Shown piece after piece: positions 1 to 11,300 of a stretch of DNA of 64,000 nucleotides. Each line of letters opens with the position of its first letter. Positions within the stretch are counted from its first letter, which is position 1. A program made the position numbers and the translations under genes. The DNA comes from Stichopus chloronotus (lineage: Eukaryota > Echinodermata > Holothuroidea > Aspidochirotida > Stichopodidae): NCBI GenBank assembly GCA_021234535.1, contig CM037838.1, forward strand, positions 17,057,009 to 17,121,008, given 5' to 3'. Below the pieces are notes generated by a model, which was given only the letters and a program-made list of their open reading frames with translations, had not been told where the DNA came from and did no database searches.

Positions 1-229
1 AGCCATCAACTCCACAAAAATGCCGCAAACTGTCGCGATGTTGAGTTATTCCGGCAAGATAATTAAACATCTCACATGTCACCTTATGGCCACCGTATGT
101 ATCTCAATCAAAATTTGCATGTTAGTTTAATCTGTGTGTAGTCGTCAACCCGCAAGACTGCGACTTTCTTACAGCCATAATAGATTGCGAAAGCAACTCG
201 TTGTGTACTACACGCACAAAAACGTAAAG

Positions 230-403
230 TAAAATAAGAACTCCATAACTTTTTGGTAAAATTTTACACAGAGTTAATGTAAATCTTACATTATGATGTG
301 ACAATTTTACTAAAATGTTGTAAAATTTACCAAAATTATGTAGAATTTACAAATACTGCTTACATTGATTTTACATAAAATTTATGGAGTTCTTATCTTA
401 CAT
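230..403. repeat. short palindromic MITE-like element
   Basis: Two arms of about 35-40 bp (about 230-270 and 363-403) are imperfect reverse complements. Both contain the core ATAAGAACTCCATAA or its complement, followed by AT-rich TTTTAC-type sequence. The roughly 95-bp middle repeats the words GTAAAATTTTAC and TTTACA. The size, AT-richness and inverted arms fit a miniature inverted-repeat transposable element. I could not define a target-site duplication, so the ends are approximate. Confidence 0.55.
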
Positions 404-2440
404 AATTTAAGTAAATAATGCTCTGAGTGTAGTGACGTCATGCGTATTGAACATGGTTTCTAAAAGGTATGTGACGAAGAAAAAAAAAGAAGAAGAAAGA
501 AGAAGGAGAAAAAAAAACGTGGATCTATAAAGGAAACACTGGATAATAACCAAATAAAACTGATCAATGGAAAAAATCTGTTACAGTTTAGGAATCGACT
601 GTTCTTTCTGAAATTATCTGAGAATATTTCCTTCAGCCGGGTTTCAAGGGTTGCACGCATATCTGTATCTCTCATATTCCCATATATCCGTTTTAATTTT
701 TGCTGAATATGAGGTCGTTTGAATAAATTTTAGTAAACTCACGCTGTTGTGTTTTGTTGTTTATTGTTGTCATTTAGCCAATCCAGCTATCCGTTAGTCA
801 ATGTAACATCCCCTTTCCCATTATCTATCTTGCAATAGTAGCATATACAGTTAAGGTGTGTTACGTAAATGATTACGTAAGAAGAGGGAGGGTTAACAAA
901 CGGGAAGAGGGGGGGGGGACTAAATGTGTAGAAGAGGATACCTGTAGAGGATGAGGGAGAGAAAGAGAGAGAGGTGGAGAGAGGTGAAGAGAAGGGTGAG
1001 TGCTAAATGAGTGCTATGTAGCAAATAAGCGATAAAGCTGAAAAATGAGAGTCGAATGTAAGCAAACGTGAAAATGAGCAATATGAGAATAAAATGAGAA
1101 AATGAGAAAAAAAAATGAGAAAATGAGAAGACAAATACGATGACGTCAGGTCCTTCCGTGATGACTCTCTGCATACGTCACTAGTTTGGTACCCAGTTTT
1201 AGTTACGTGGGGAGACCTTGAGGTCATAGAGTAGGGTCTACTGTTTTCAAGGCGTAAAACCATAAGGTGGTAGAAGGGTATATAAGGTAACTGACTTGAA
1301 CTGTGTACATTTGAAACTTGCAGCATGGGGTCAAACCTCTAAGACCCACGTACAAAGTTGTATCTAATTGCATTGTGGATCATGAATCATGAAGACAGAA
1401 CTGTGTAGAAATACTTTTAATTGAGCTGTGAAGTGTCATTATTTTACTGACCTGTGTGCTGACCATGGTGCTACGGAAAAAAATAAATACAATGAGAAAA
1501 CGATAAGATAAAACAAATCGTTATGACTGAGGAGAAACCTAACATTTGTACCGTACTAGCTTCATGAACATAGCGAACACTTTTGCAAAGGAAGACGGTT
1601 CATATACGCGTGATTGTATATTGGTTACTTCGCTGTAAACGTGTAACGACAATACACTGCATGCTTGCTCTCAGCAAACAAATCGAAAACAAATTCCCTT
1701 TGCTCACACTATTTGCGTATACGACTTTCAAATTGGTTACAAATCGAGAGCGAATAATCCACAAGCACTCGATCCCATCATTACGAACCATATAACGTTT
1801 TATTTTAACGACTCGTAAATTGATAACACTGACGTTGTAGAGCGTGGAGGTTTCAATAAGATAAAGCATTATATAAAGAGGAACTTCAGGAGTAAATGTT
1901 CAGTTTTGGGTAACCTAAGTCGTATGACATGCAGAATATCAAAACAACTTTTTATTTAGATTGCCAGACATACGGTAAGTTCAAAAGGCAGGTATGAAAC
2001 ACATTACATAGCGACTTCTATGGCTATCCTATTGAAACAGAGTTGGCGTCATATTCATTTTTTCCACTCACCCCCCCCCCCCCAAAAAAAATATACACTC
2101 TCGGTATCTCTTTCCAGATCTTCTACCTCTGTCTTGAAAACGTAGTTTCGTGGCTCTACCCAATCCATTCATTCGCATCGCATCATTCATACCCGTATTT
2201 TATACGTCAATGTAATCTCCATGAGTATGAAAAACATGTTTACAATATCCGAGACAACAAGGTCCTTCAGACTGCCAGAGGGGGCGCTCCTTTCTTTTCA
2301 TTTCACCACCTCATTTCACCACCTTAAAAAGGGTGCCATTTCCACATCCTCTACTACTTACATTTTTGAACATCAATTGTGAATATTCCAAAAGCACTCA
2401 AAGAGCATGCACCTCCCCACTAGTACTCCTTCGTTGAACA
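404..2440. other. no gene seen; low-complexity purine tract inside
   Basis: No reading frame here looks like a conserved protein. Positions about 940-1135 are strongly purine-rich on the plus strand (GAGAGA, then repeated AAAATGAG words), which creates artificial minus-strand frames rich in Phe, Ser and Leu. There is a run of 10 G at 909-918 and one of 13 C at 2071-2083. Confidence 0.6.
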
Positions 2441-2445
2441 TATTG

Positions 2446-3230
2446 TAGCGTTCCCGGAGCGTGGTCGGCTTCATCCACTCCGGAGATTCCCACGATGCTA
2501 GGTCGTGAATCGGTAGCTAGGCAACCAGATTCATAACCCAGAGAACAAGGTACTACAAAAGAATACTCTGCATACAAGTAATCTCTGTTTCGCTTGAACG
2601 CCCTGTGCGGAACTTTAAAAATATCTTTATTCACTCTTCAAAATAGTATATGAATTCGATCATGACAACTCGACCCGAGTTCTAAGGTATTCGAGTCTTG
2701 AAACAGGAAATGGACTTAAAGTAATAAAAGTAAAGAAAAGGTCTCATACAAATGTTCGAAGGAAATGGAAAAGTATTTACAGGATATATACAATGTGATG
2801 GACTCTCCATAGGAGGTAACATACTTGGCAGTGTTTCGATTAATATTCATAAACAGTGCACTTCACACATTACGTCACCGAAACTTGACATGTGACAAAA
2901 CAATACCATCGTAAGCAATATACATCATTATAATGTGAACGTATATCCATGTAAGAGCAGCATTTAGATATATGCACCGATAACTTTTATGCTCAGGTAC
3001 ATTCATAAAGCACATCATCTCACAGTAATCATCAGAATGAGAAAAACTTAGCAATACGTCATTACCTTGAAAATAAAAATAAAGGATAAGTGATAAATGA
3101 TATTGATGAAGTCTTGGTAGCGGTCTTGACGCGAATATCCCTATCTTGGTGACCTAATTACATACATTGACGCGGGCTAACCTAAGTCACATCCTATCAA
3201 CGCGGAATCAACTATCAACGCGGTTGATGC
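2446..3230 (-). repeat. probable 3' LTR of the Ty3/Gypsy copy
   Basis: Downstream of integrase on the minus strand there is a purine-rich stretch (GACGAGGGGC near 3235), a possible polypurine tract. About 780 bp of non-coding sequence follow, with an AATAAA signal (minus strand, complement of 2626-2631) and an end at GAACGCTACA near 2446. A CA terminus and an internal poly(A) signal are usual for LTRs. With no second LTR to compare, both ends are tentative, especially the one near 3230. Confidence 0.45.
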
Positions 3231-3408
3231 CCCTCGTCTTCATCGATCGTCTAGGTGGGTGTCGTCATCAGGTTGGTTAGGCAAAAATCCAAGCACTATA
3301 TGGCAGCGTATGACCTTGCCTAAGGGCCTTCACCTTGCCATATAGCAGGTAGATACCGTTTCCATCAACCGTACAGCAGAGCCTGACCAAACCAGTCAAC
3401 AGGTTGCC

Positions 3409-4782
3409 TCATCCTCTGGGGTTGTCGTCCGTCAGGTGACTGGTCAGGATTGGTGGTCTGACCAGGAGTTGAAGAATTTGACATCGGTGGGTCAGTATTT
3501 GATGTCTGACCATCTTTTGTTGCCTCGTCCTGCGGTCGACAATCTTCGGCTTACTGTGTGGACCCATCTGGACGTCTGTGACGTCAGATATCTTGTTGAT
3601 GACCTTACCAGGTCCAATCCAAGACTTGATGAGTTTGTTAGACAGTCCTTTCTTGCGTTTGGGTTCATACAGCCAGATGATGTCGTCTTCCTTGTATATT
3701 CTCAAAGCTGACTTCCTGTCGTAGGTTTTGGCCTTCCATAAGTCTGTCATATTCAGATATCGACGTGCAGACTCTCGCACTTTGTCCAGTCTCATCTCAA
3801 GTGTGTCAACATATTCACAGTAGGTACTGAAATGATCCGCCGGATTCGGACTTTCAGCAAGAAGCATGATAGGGATGGAAGACTTTCTGCCCATTAGAAT
3901 TTCATAAGGTGAATGGCCTGTCGACTCGTGCACTGCAGATCTGTAACTCAGCATGACGAAAGGGAGCCAGCGGTCCCAGTCTCGTTGATCCGGGGAAACA
4001 ACCAGTGCCAGCATGCTTTCCAGGGTCCTGTTGAATCGTTCGATCATGCCATCAGATTGAGGGTAGTAGGGAGTTGTTCTGGTCTTATTTATTTCTAGGA
4101 GTTTGCACAGCTCTTGGAACAGTTTCGCTTCAAACTGTCGACCCTGATCAGTGTGAATCTCAGATGGGATACCGTAACGGCAAATAAACTCCTCTACCAG
4201 GATGTTGGCAACAGTAGCAGCTTCTTGGTTGGGAAGGGCATAAGTTTCTTTCCACTTCGAGAAATAGTCCCCGATCACTAAAATGTATTGATTGGAACGT
4301 TCCGTCTTCGGCAAGGGACCGAGAATGTCAATGGCAATCCTCTGCATAGGTTCACCCGGGCTAAACATCTGCATTCTGGCCTTTGTTCTTTTGTCGGGAC
4401 CCTTCCTTGCACTGCACAGGTCACAGTTCCTGCACCATCTCTCTACGTCTTTCCGGTAGCCACTCCAATAATACTTGTTTCGGATCCGGTCGATGGCCTT
4501 CTTGGTTTTAAAGTGTCCTGCCAGCTTGTGATCATGGGAAAGTTTGAGTAAGGCTTTTCTCATGACATGAGGCACAATCACTTGGTAAGTGAACTTCTCG
4601 CCTGACGGGGATTCAAACTTCCTGTTTAGTACGCGGTCTTTCACTTCCAGTTGTTGCCATTGGCTCCAGTAGTTCCTTACTGCATTGTTAGCGTCTGCCA
4701 CCTGTTCCCATGGTGGTCTGTCTTCCCCACTTTCTTTCCAACCTAGAACAATGCCCAGATCCTGATCGTCAAGCTGTTTCAA
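3409..4782 (-). pseudogene. Ty3/Gypsy integrase region of pol (open frame)
   Basis: This open stretch of about 457 codons holds the C-terminal part of a retrotransposon polyprotein. An H2C2 zinc-binding N-terminal domain is visible (His, His, then CRNCDLC). The catalytic core has all three acidic residues: Asp in AIDILGPL, Asp in HTDQGRQFE and Glu in DGMIERFNRTLE. A C-terminal chromatin/DNA-binding-like region follows (YEPKRKKGLSNKL, then WIGPGKV). The first codon is not a true start; the frame continues upstream into RNase H until a 1-base deletion near 4870. The role would be insertion of element cDNA into the genome. The open frame suggests a fairly recent copy or chance preservation. Confidence 0.88.
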
Positions 4783-5950
4783 TCTAATATCCTCTTGGAT
4801 GTAAGTTTCGAACCAGGGTTGAGTCTTGGTTTCTTGTTGTATAACGTAGTCGTAGGTGTTGAGGTTTCCAGCCAGCGGGCAAACTGACCCTCAGTCCACT
4901 TAAACGATGTTAGTCAACGCAGGGCACCGTGATCCGTCCTGATGATGAATCGCCGTCGGTACAAATAGTGGTGAAAGTGTTTCACTGATGCCACAATCGC
5001 CAAGAGTCCCTTTCTCCTTGTGCGGTAACGTCTCTCTGGTTTTGTTAGTGTCCGACTGAAGTAAGCAGTGACCCGTTCTTGACCCTCCTGAACTTGGGAC
5101 AGGACACATCCAAGTCCAAAGTTACTTGCATCGGTGTCGATGATGTAAGTTTCATACGTCAGTCGGGTACGCCAGTATTGGTGCGCTGATCAAAGCAGTT
5201 TTCAGTTTCTTAAATGCCTCGTCACACTCATCTGACCAGACGAACTTTGTCCCCTTCTCCGTGAGTTTGTGGAGGGGCTTGGCTATATCGGCAAATCCCT
5301 TCACAAATTTCCTGTAGTATGTGCAAAGGCCCAAGAAACTTCTTAGCTGGGTGACTGTCATCGGAGTTGGCCAATCTCTGACTGCTTCGATCTTAACAGG
5401 ATCTGTGGAGACACCATCCTTTGACACTAAGTGTCCCAGGTATGCAACTTCTTCTTGAAACAAGCAGCACTTCTTGGGATTGAGCTTCAGTCCAGCTTCC
5501 TTGATGCGGTTAAAGACCTGACTCAGGCGCGCTAGTTGCTCTTCAAAGGTCTTTCCAAAGACAATTATGTCATCTAGGTAGAGCAGACAAGTCTGCCAGT
5601 GTAGTCCTCTCAACACTCCATCAATCTTTCGAAAGTTGCGGGAGCGTTGCAAAGTCCGAATGGAAGCACGTTGAATTCGAATAGGCCACTGGTGGTCGCA
5701 AATGCCGTCTTTTTCTTGTCGGCAGGGTCCATCTCCACTTGCCAGTATCCACTCTTCATATCCAGCGTGGAGAACCATTTAGCCCCAGATAACGCATCTA
5801 GGCTGTCATCAATTCGTGGAAGAGGGTACGAGTCTTTCATTGTGATATCGTTCAGCCGTCGGTAGTCTACACAGAATCTTGTGCTGCCATCTTTCTTCGT
5901 CACAAGAACTATCGGCGAGGACCACGGACTTGAGGATGGTTGGATGACTG
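4783..5950 (-). pseudogene. Ty3/Gypsy reverse transcriptase and RNase H, disrupted
   Basis: The RT part shows [18 protein letters not shown], the first catalytic Asp region ([12 protein letters not shown]), [16 protein letters not shown] and the YLDDIIVFG active site, then the connection (FLGLCTYYRKFV). The frame changes between ERLM and VLRGLHW, near 5620. RNase H follows, with the first Asp in DTDASNFG and the later Asp in RTDHGALR. The Trp codon after GALR reads TGA, and the usual Glu-containing motif is KGLLAIV instead. A further 1-base deletion near 4870 shifts the frame before integrase. The region cannot be expressed as one polyprotein. Confidence 0.9.
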
Positions 5951-5955
5951 CCTGG

Positions 5956-6395
5956 CTACTGCGTGGCTACTGTCCTAACCAGTCTTCGGGTGGCGCCTTT
6001 CTTTTCTTCTGCCAACGCAAAAGCCTTCATCTCTACTGCAAGAGTGACAGCTTCCTGCAGGTTCATCGCCCTGGCTTGATAAACTCGCCATCTTGTTTCC
6101 GGGTTATCCAGGCAGTCGATGAAGAAGCCTTTAGCCAGTGCATCATGCACTGAGCTTGGTGCATCTGGATATGCCTTGGCGACTTCTCGCCTAAGGTCCT
6201 GGGCTAGTTCTGGTAGACTCTCCTTAGGTTTTCTCCTTCGGTTACGTAGGAGTGCTTTGTGCAGTTCTGCCTGGTTTTCGGGAGCAAACCGTTGTTTCAA
6301 TGCTACTGTCAAGGTGTATTAATCTCTTCGGTGTACTTCAGGCAAATCTGCCAGCACAGCTGGAGCGGGCCCTCGAAGATGCCCTGGATGCAAAC
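5956..6395 (-). pseudogene. Ty3/Gypsy gag fragment
   Basis: The open part (5956-6312) reads LKQRFAPENQAELHKALLRN and then a helical capsid-like stretch (LPELAQDLRREVAKAYP), typical of retrotransposon Gag capsid in Ty3/Gypsy elements. Upstream in the same frame (LRGPAPAVLADLPEVHRRD) the sequence is also Gag-like but is cut off by a TAA near 6319. No CCHC zinc knuckle or protease motif (DTG/DSG) follows. The text passes directly into RT, so an internal deletion of gag-pro is inferred at about 5950. Confidence 0.8.
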
Positions 6396-6459
6396 TACCC
6401 AGTTCCTAATTTTTATCTTACAAGGTGTGGACTAGTTGTAAAATGGTTCTATGTTTGAT

Positions 6460-7607
6460 ATTATGTTGGATGTGAATATACGGTCAGGATATTCACTTTT
6501 TGAAGTAATAATTTTAACATTTTCCTCTTCGCTTTTATTTTGTAATTTCTCCGTAACTTCTTTTTCATTTTGAGCGGATCTCCACCTGGACTGGGTAGGT
6601 GTGTCTGCATCCCAGCCCCCCCCCCCAGTCCACGTTCTTGCAAGAGATGGGGAATCTCTGGCCTTAGGGGGTATAAGGGGATTTGAGATCGCGTTCAAGT
6701 ACTGGGTAACCCAAGAAGTAATCTGATGCAATATTCTTATTTTGGATGTCTTGAAAAGTGCTGTACTGAGATATGGAAATCAACAGGTATTTGTCTGTCT
6801 TAGTTTTGACATTTTTTTGAGGGGGGAGGGGCAGGGAGAGGGGGTGAGACACCCCACAGTCCTGGTGGCGAAGGTCCAGGCTGTGTCATTGTAATATTTA
6901 GTGGTACCGTGGTTATTAAGAGTAGAATTCAGAAGAACGACATCACAGGATCCACTAGCTGCAACAAAAGTGAAATTACATATTACATAGAAACATACGT
7001 TACACCGAATTTTTGATGCCTTAAAAAGTTTGGTGAAAGGACTTGTCGATATCAGTTGATAAACTGGCTGACGGATGTGTGACCATGCAAGTCCCCCTGG
7101 CAATTTCCAACCGGGGAAATCCCCTCCTTGTACAATTCCCTGTTGAGGAATTCCTGGAGGGGGAGGTTTAGGGTCAAGTATTTAAAGCAACTGGCAGTTG
7201 TTCTCGTCGGGAATTATCCGGATAGGAGAGGACGTTTTCCTGGGAACCGAGGAATGATACCCACCATACCGTACCATGCACACGGTGATAAAATTCTAGA
7301 TAGTTATCAAAATACAAAAAAAAAATAATAATAATAATTGGTAGTGTAACCATCAAGCTATATTGTAACCATGAAGCTATACGATATTCAGAAACATACT
7401 ATTTTTTTTCACAATTTTTTCAGAAATGGGTGGGGGGGGGGGGGTGGTCTAATCAAAGCTCTCTTAAAAATCAAGGGCAGTTTCAGCTGGGATGGCGGTA
7501 TATGTCTGGAAGCTTATTGCTTGTCGATAACAATGAGGCTACTACTAAGCTCACTTTTTGTCAAGACTGGCGCCGTCTCAAAATTTGTATTATTTAGAAC
7601 CATTTTT

Positions 7608-7650
<43 letters not shown>

Positions 7651-10600
7651 GGAAAATGGGGGGGGGGGGGGGGAGGCAAAGTTCCTCTCTCCCTCTATTC
7701 CTGGGACGGCGGGCATGTTCAATATTAAGTTGATTTTTTATGGGCATTTTTCATGAGGGATTTTTAAAGGGAAGTAATTAATTTAATCACGAGTCTTTCA
7801 TTCAACGATGGAAAATCTCGCTTGCACAAAGAGACGAAACATAAAACAGGAAAGAGGGAAATAAGGACAAGCTATAGATATACGTAACAATTCTCAACGC
7901 TATTCTCCATAAAACCATTTGATTTTGCCCGCAGGGTGTGTTGTTGTGTCATGGCTCTTTCTCATTGTTTACCATATATCAGAAGTCGCGGCAATAACAT
8001 TTGCGTCAGACATAAATTACAAAGAGTCAGAGAAAAAAAAAAGCACAGTGTAAAGTCAGAGTGTAACTTTTCAAGAATACAGCAAGATTTCATTTAAACA
8101 TTGATGACCTTTGATCAAACAACATCCCCGTTCAAAGGCCCCAAGGAGAAGGTTTAAAAATGCACATAAATATTTTGACAAAAAAACCAACAAAAAACTG
8201 TGTACATTTTGAAGAATACGGCAAGAGCGCAGAGAAACATTTATTACCTTTGACCAACAAACGTTCTACGTTCAAAGCCAGCGAAGCATAACACGCACTT
8301 ATAAAGGTTATCTGTAGAACGTCAACAGCAGGGAAGAATAAACAAAAAAACATGATGCATTTATCTCTCTAGTATTGGGGCATTTTCTGACTGAATTGGT
8401 TTTATGAATACTTTGAGATTTTCAAACCACAAATCTTTGGAGGAGATATACCGCGGAAGAAAGTGCATGAGGTTATGTATAAGATGGATGCCACAACTAT
8501 CTACCTTCGTTTCATCTCAGTAGCAGCTCCCTGCTTTGAGTTTCGACTCAGCTGCCATAAAAATTCCCCTAAGAATATAGTCCCACGGAAAGAAGCGATA
8601 ATATTGGACATTTAAAATATTAATACTAACTTCCAGCTATCATGCATGCGACTGTTAAAGTTCTGGCCGATCTTTGCCAGATTTCGAAGATTTCGAATTT
8701 TGATTTGAAGTAGCATTATGAAGAGTTTGAGCTGCATGCATTGGGGATAGAAGATTAAGTTTAAATTTTACTGAATCAGCACCCATGATGAGAAGATGAC
8801 ACTAAAACATTGCTCGTGAATTTCTCACCATGTCACCCCCAAGTCGCCGTTAAACCAGTATTCGTATCATTCTCAAATCGTATTGACTTTCGCAGAATAT
8901 CTGCACTTTACTTTTTTGTGAAAAAAAGAAGAAGAAATTGCGATGAGACTAAAACATTTGTCCCCTTCAAAAAAAAAAAAAAAAAAGGCTTCGTGGATTT
9001 CTTACAGGTACCTCTCTGGCGAATTTCCCCTCATGACACGCGCACATTTGATGTATTCAGTGTCATGTTCGTCTAGAAACGTTTCTGCGATCTCACGGGG
9101 CCTTTAAGACATAAAAAACATTTCAAAATTAATACAAACACGGTAGGTAAGGTTGATTAACCGCACCATTTTATTAATTACTTCACCACTTTTGTCTACG
9201 ACTTTTCTCTTGTCATGTGACGGTAATTTGCCTAAAAACAAGTAGTTTTAGGCACCCTCGGAAAAGGAAATGAATTGAAAATTGAAATGAACTTTCATGT
9301 TTAGCCGTAATGCTAACGGTTTAGCGTACGCAGTAAATGATATGCCTTTACACGATCACTAGGGCAAGCGCAGGGTCTCAAAGTTTCCAACTTCATTGAT
9401 TAACTAGGCCTAATTCTTTGATGAAGTAATTCAAGCATGCATTTGCTTCTTCATGATTTTAAGGCAGAGAAAATACAACACAGTATGAAATTCAGACACA
9501 GTGTGAAATCCAGACGAAGTAGAAACATTGTGAAACATGGAAGGCTTTTACATCATAAACAGCACTGAGTCACGTGATTGGTAATGGCTTAACCTATCAT
9601 GGTATTCAAAAACTTCCATACGTCCACCATTCAGGTTTTGACCTAAAAAGGTGTAAATTTTGATAGGTGTTCCCGCCTCCTTGACAAGGCTCTCCGAAAT
9701 ATTACTACAGCACCATCGATTTTCTAAAACAATCTATATCTCATCCTATCATGTAATTTTAACATTATCTAGCTGTACTTAAATTTGGTGCTCTTAAACA
9801 TCCAAGAAAACAAGCAGTGATGATAACAGAAATCATGACCAAAAAAAAAAAGAAAAAAAAAAGACAATGCCTGTGGCTCACGTTAGGCACTTTTTCCCGA
9901 GGGTTAACAGAAATGACCTCGCGGATGCACTATCTAATCTAATGGTGGTATGTGAACTGCACACTGCAGAGAATAGTACACGTATTCTGCGCACATTTAT
10001 CAGGGATTTCCTACAGAGCAACTCCTGCATGCATGACGTAGGCCCACATGCCTGACCTTTCTTCAGTTTTTGCACAGTCCTGTGTAAGTATAATGAAATA
10101 AGCTGTATGTAATGTTGCACATTACATCAAATCTGGAAATTTACCAAAACCGAATAGCTTTCTTACATTCTAATTTTAATCATGTGGTCCAAGAACAGAT
10201 CATATACGTGAGAGCAGATCCATTTCAATAATGAGACATTGTGAATACAAAGTTTTCCACAAACTTACACAAACAGAGGTTTGTCACCGATGTCACTGAA
10301 ATGCACGTCTTTCTAACTTGACGGCGGGTGTCCATTGCGCACCAATTGTAACTAAGGTCGTGTGGTGTATCGATAACACACCTGGGCATTTAGCAGTGAT
10401 AGCTTATATATTGAAACGCAATGACACCACGTTAAATCCTCTATACGAGTTTAAATATAGTAAGTGAAGGCACTACCAACTGATGGACAATTGGCATTTC
10501 TACCAAACATAATCACTTGTCCAAAAACATATTTGCATAGGTTGAAACACTGTATTACATTAGTGCATGGAAAAGCAAATATGTAAAAAGTAATGTTGAT
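6460..10600. other. no gene seen; intergenic with simple repeats
   Basis: No conserved frame was found. The region contains an 11-C run (6616-6626), 13 G (7432-7444), a GT microsatellite followed by 16 G (7612-7673), and A-rich tracts near 8030, 8970 and 9841. Short open frames in this interval arise from low-complexity sequence or lack recognisable domains. Confidence 0.6.
7612..7673. repeat. (GT)n microsatellite plus poly-G
   Basis: About 18 GT units (7612-7648) are followed by a short spacer and then 16 consecutive G (7658-7673). This is directly visible. It produces false open frames on both strands (poly-Val/Cys, poly-Thr/His). Confidence 0.95.
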
Positions 10601-10639
10601 ACCATGTACTACCAAACTGCATTATATGCTAAGATAACC

Positions 10640-11300
10640 CTACCATTTGACCTTGACCTATGACGTCATCGGTCTGGTGTGAACTGTAGGCTACCCAGTT
10701 TATGCGATTTACCATCTAGAAGGAGATCATAACACGCTTTTTCAGATCATTTTTTTTTTTGGCCCGCTTTGACCTAATGACCAACTTGTGACATCTTCAA
10801 TATTTTACAAAATCTTTTGTATCGTCTACTTTACGCTAATGGTAATTCCATACTTTTAAGACATTCACACACAAAGTTAATGCTAATATGTGTTTCTCGT
10901 TTTTATGACCTGTGTCTCTTTACCTTTGACCTATATGAAGTCATTGATTGGGCGGGTACTACATCACATACCCGAGCACCTACCTACGAAGTTCAAAGTT
11001 TATCCGATCACCGCCTATGAGGAGATCGTGACTCACCTTTTTCCCAGAGCATCTTTGAAAACTTGACCTTTGACCCCTTGACCTTTTTACCTTGCAACGT
11101 CATCAATATCGTCCTCCACCCCCACAAAATAAAATCGTGTCGTCTACGTATATGTTAGTTCCATTACTTTGGGACATCCACTCACAGAGATAATGCTTAA
11201 ATGTGTTTTTCGTTTTCATGACCCGTGACCCTTGATCTTTGACCTACGACGTCATCAGGTACAACTACCGACTAAATCTTTGGGTTTAATACCCCGAAGG
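10640..11300. repeat. two-copy diverged tandem repeat, unit about 313 bp
   Basis: The block around TAATGCTAATATGTGTTTCTCG (10879) recurs as TAATGCTTAAATGTGTTTTTCG (11192), a spacing of 313 bp. Both are followed by ATGACC and then CTTTGACCTA. The words CCATCTAGAAGGAGATCATAAC and CCGCCTATGAGGAGATCGTGAC recur in the same order. Units contain TGACCT hexamers and, in two places, TGACGTCATC or CGACGTCATC. A transposon-derived or minisatellite origin is likely; no ends were defined. Confidence 0.7.

Larger units (their letters stand above)
2446..6395 (-). mobile_element. decayed, 5'-truncated Ty3/Gypsy LTR retrotransposon
   Basis: Reading the minus strand from high to low coordinates gives a gag fragment, reverse transcriptase, RNase H, integrase and then a probable 3' LTR. 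The order RT-RNaseH-integrase defines the Ty3/Gypsy (Metaviridae-type) group rather than Copia. The copy is broken in several ways: an in-frame stop in gag near 6319, loss of the gag C-terminus, protease and RT start at about 5950, a frameshift in RT near 5620, a stop in RNase H near 4915 and a 1-base deletion near 4870. No 5' LTR was recognised beyond 6395, so the element is probably truncated there. Only integrase keeps a long open frame. Confidence 0.9.

Noticed and set aside
920..1326. Minus-strand hydrophobic frames rich in Phe, Ser and Leu
   Set aside because: They are translations of a purine-rich low-complexity tract, not a membrane protein.
2398..2634. 78-codon minus-strand frame downstream of integrase
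   Set aside because: It falls in the probable LTR and overlaps its poly(A) signal; not a gene.
7371..7747. Open frames on both strands of 77-120 codons
   Set aside because: They are produced by the GT microsatellite and poly-G run (poly-Cys/Val and poly-His/Thr).
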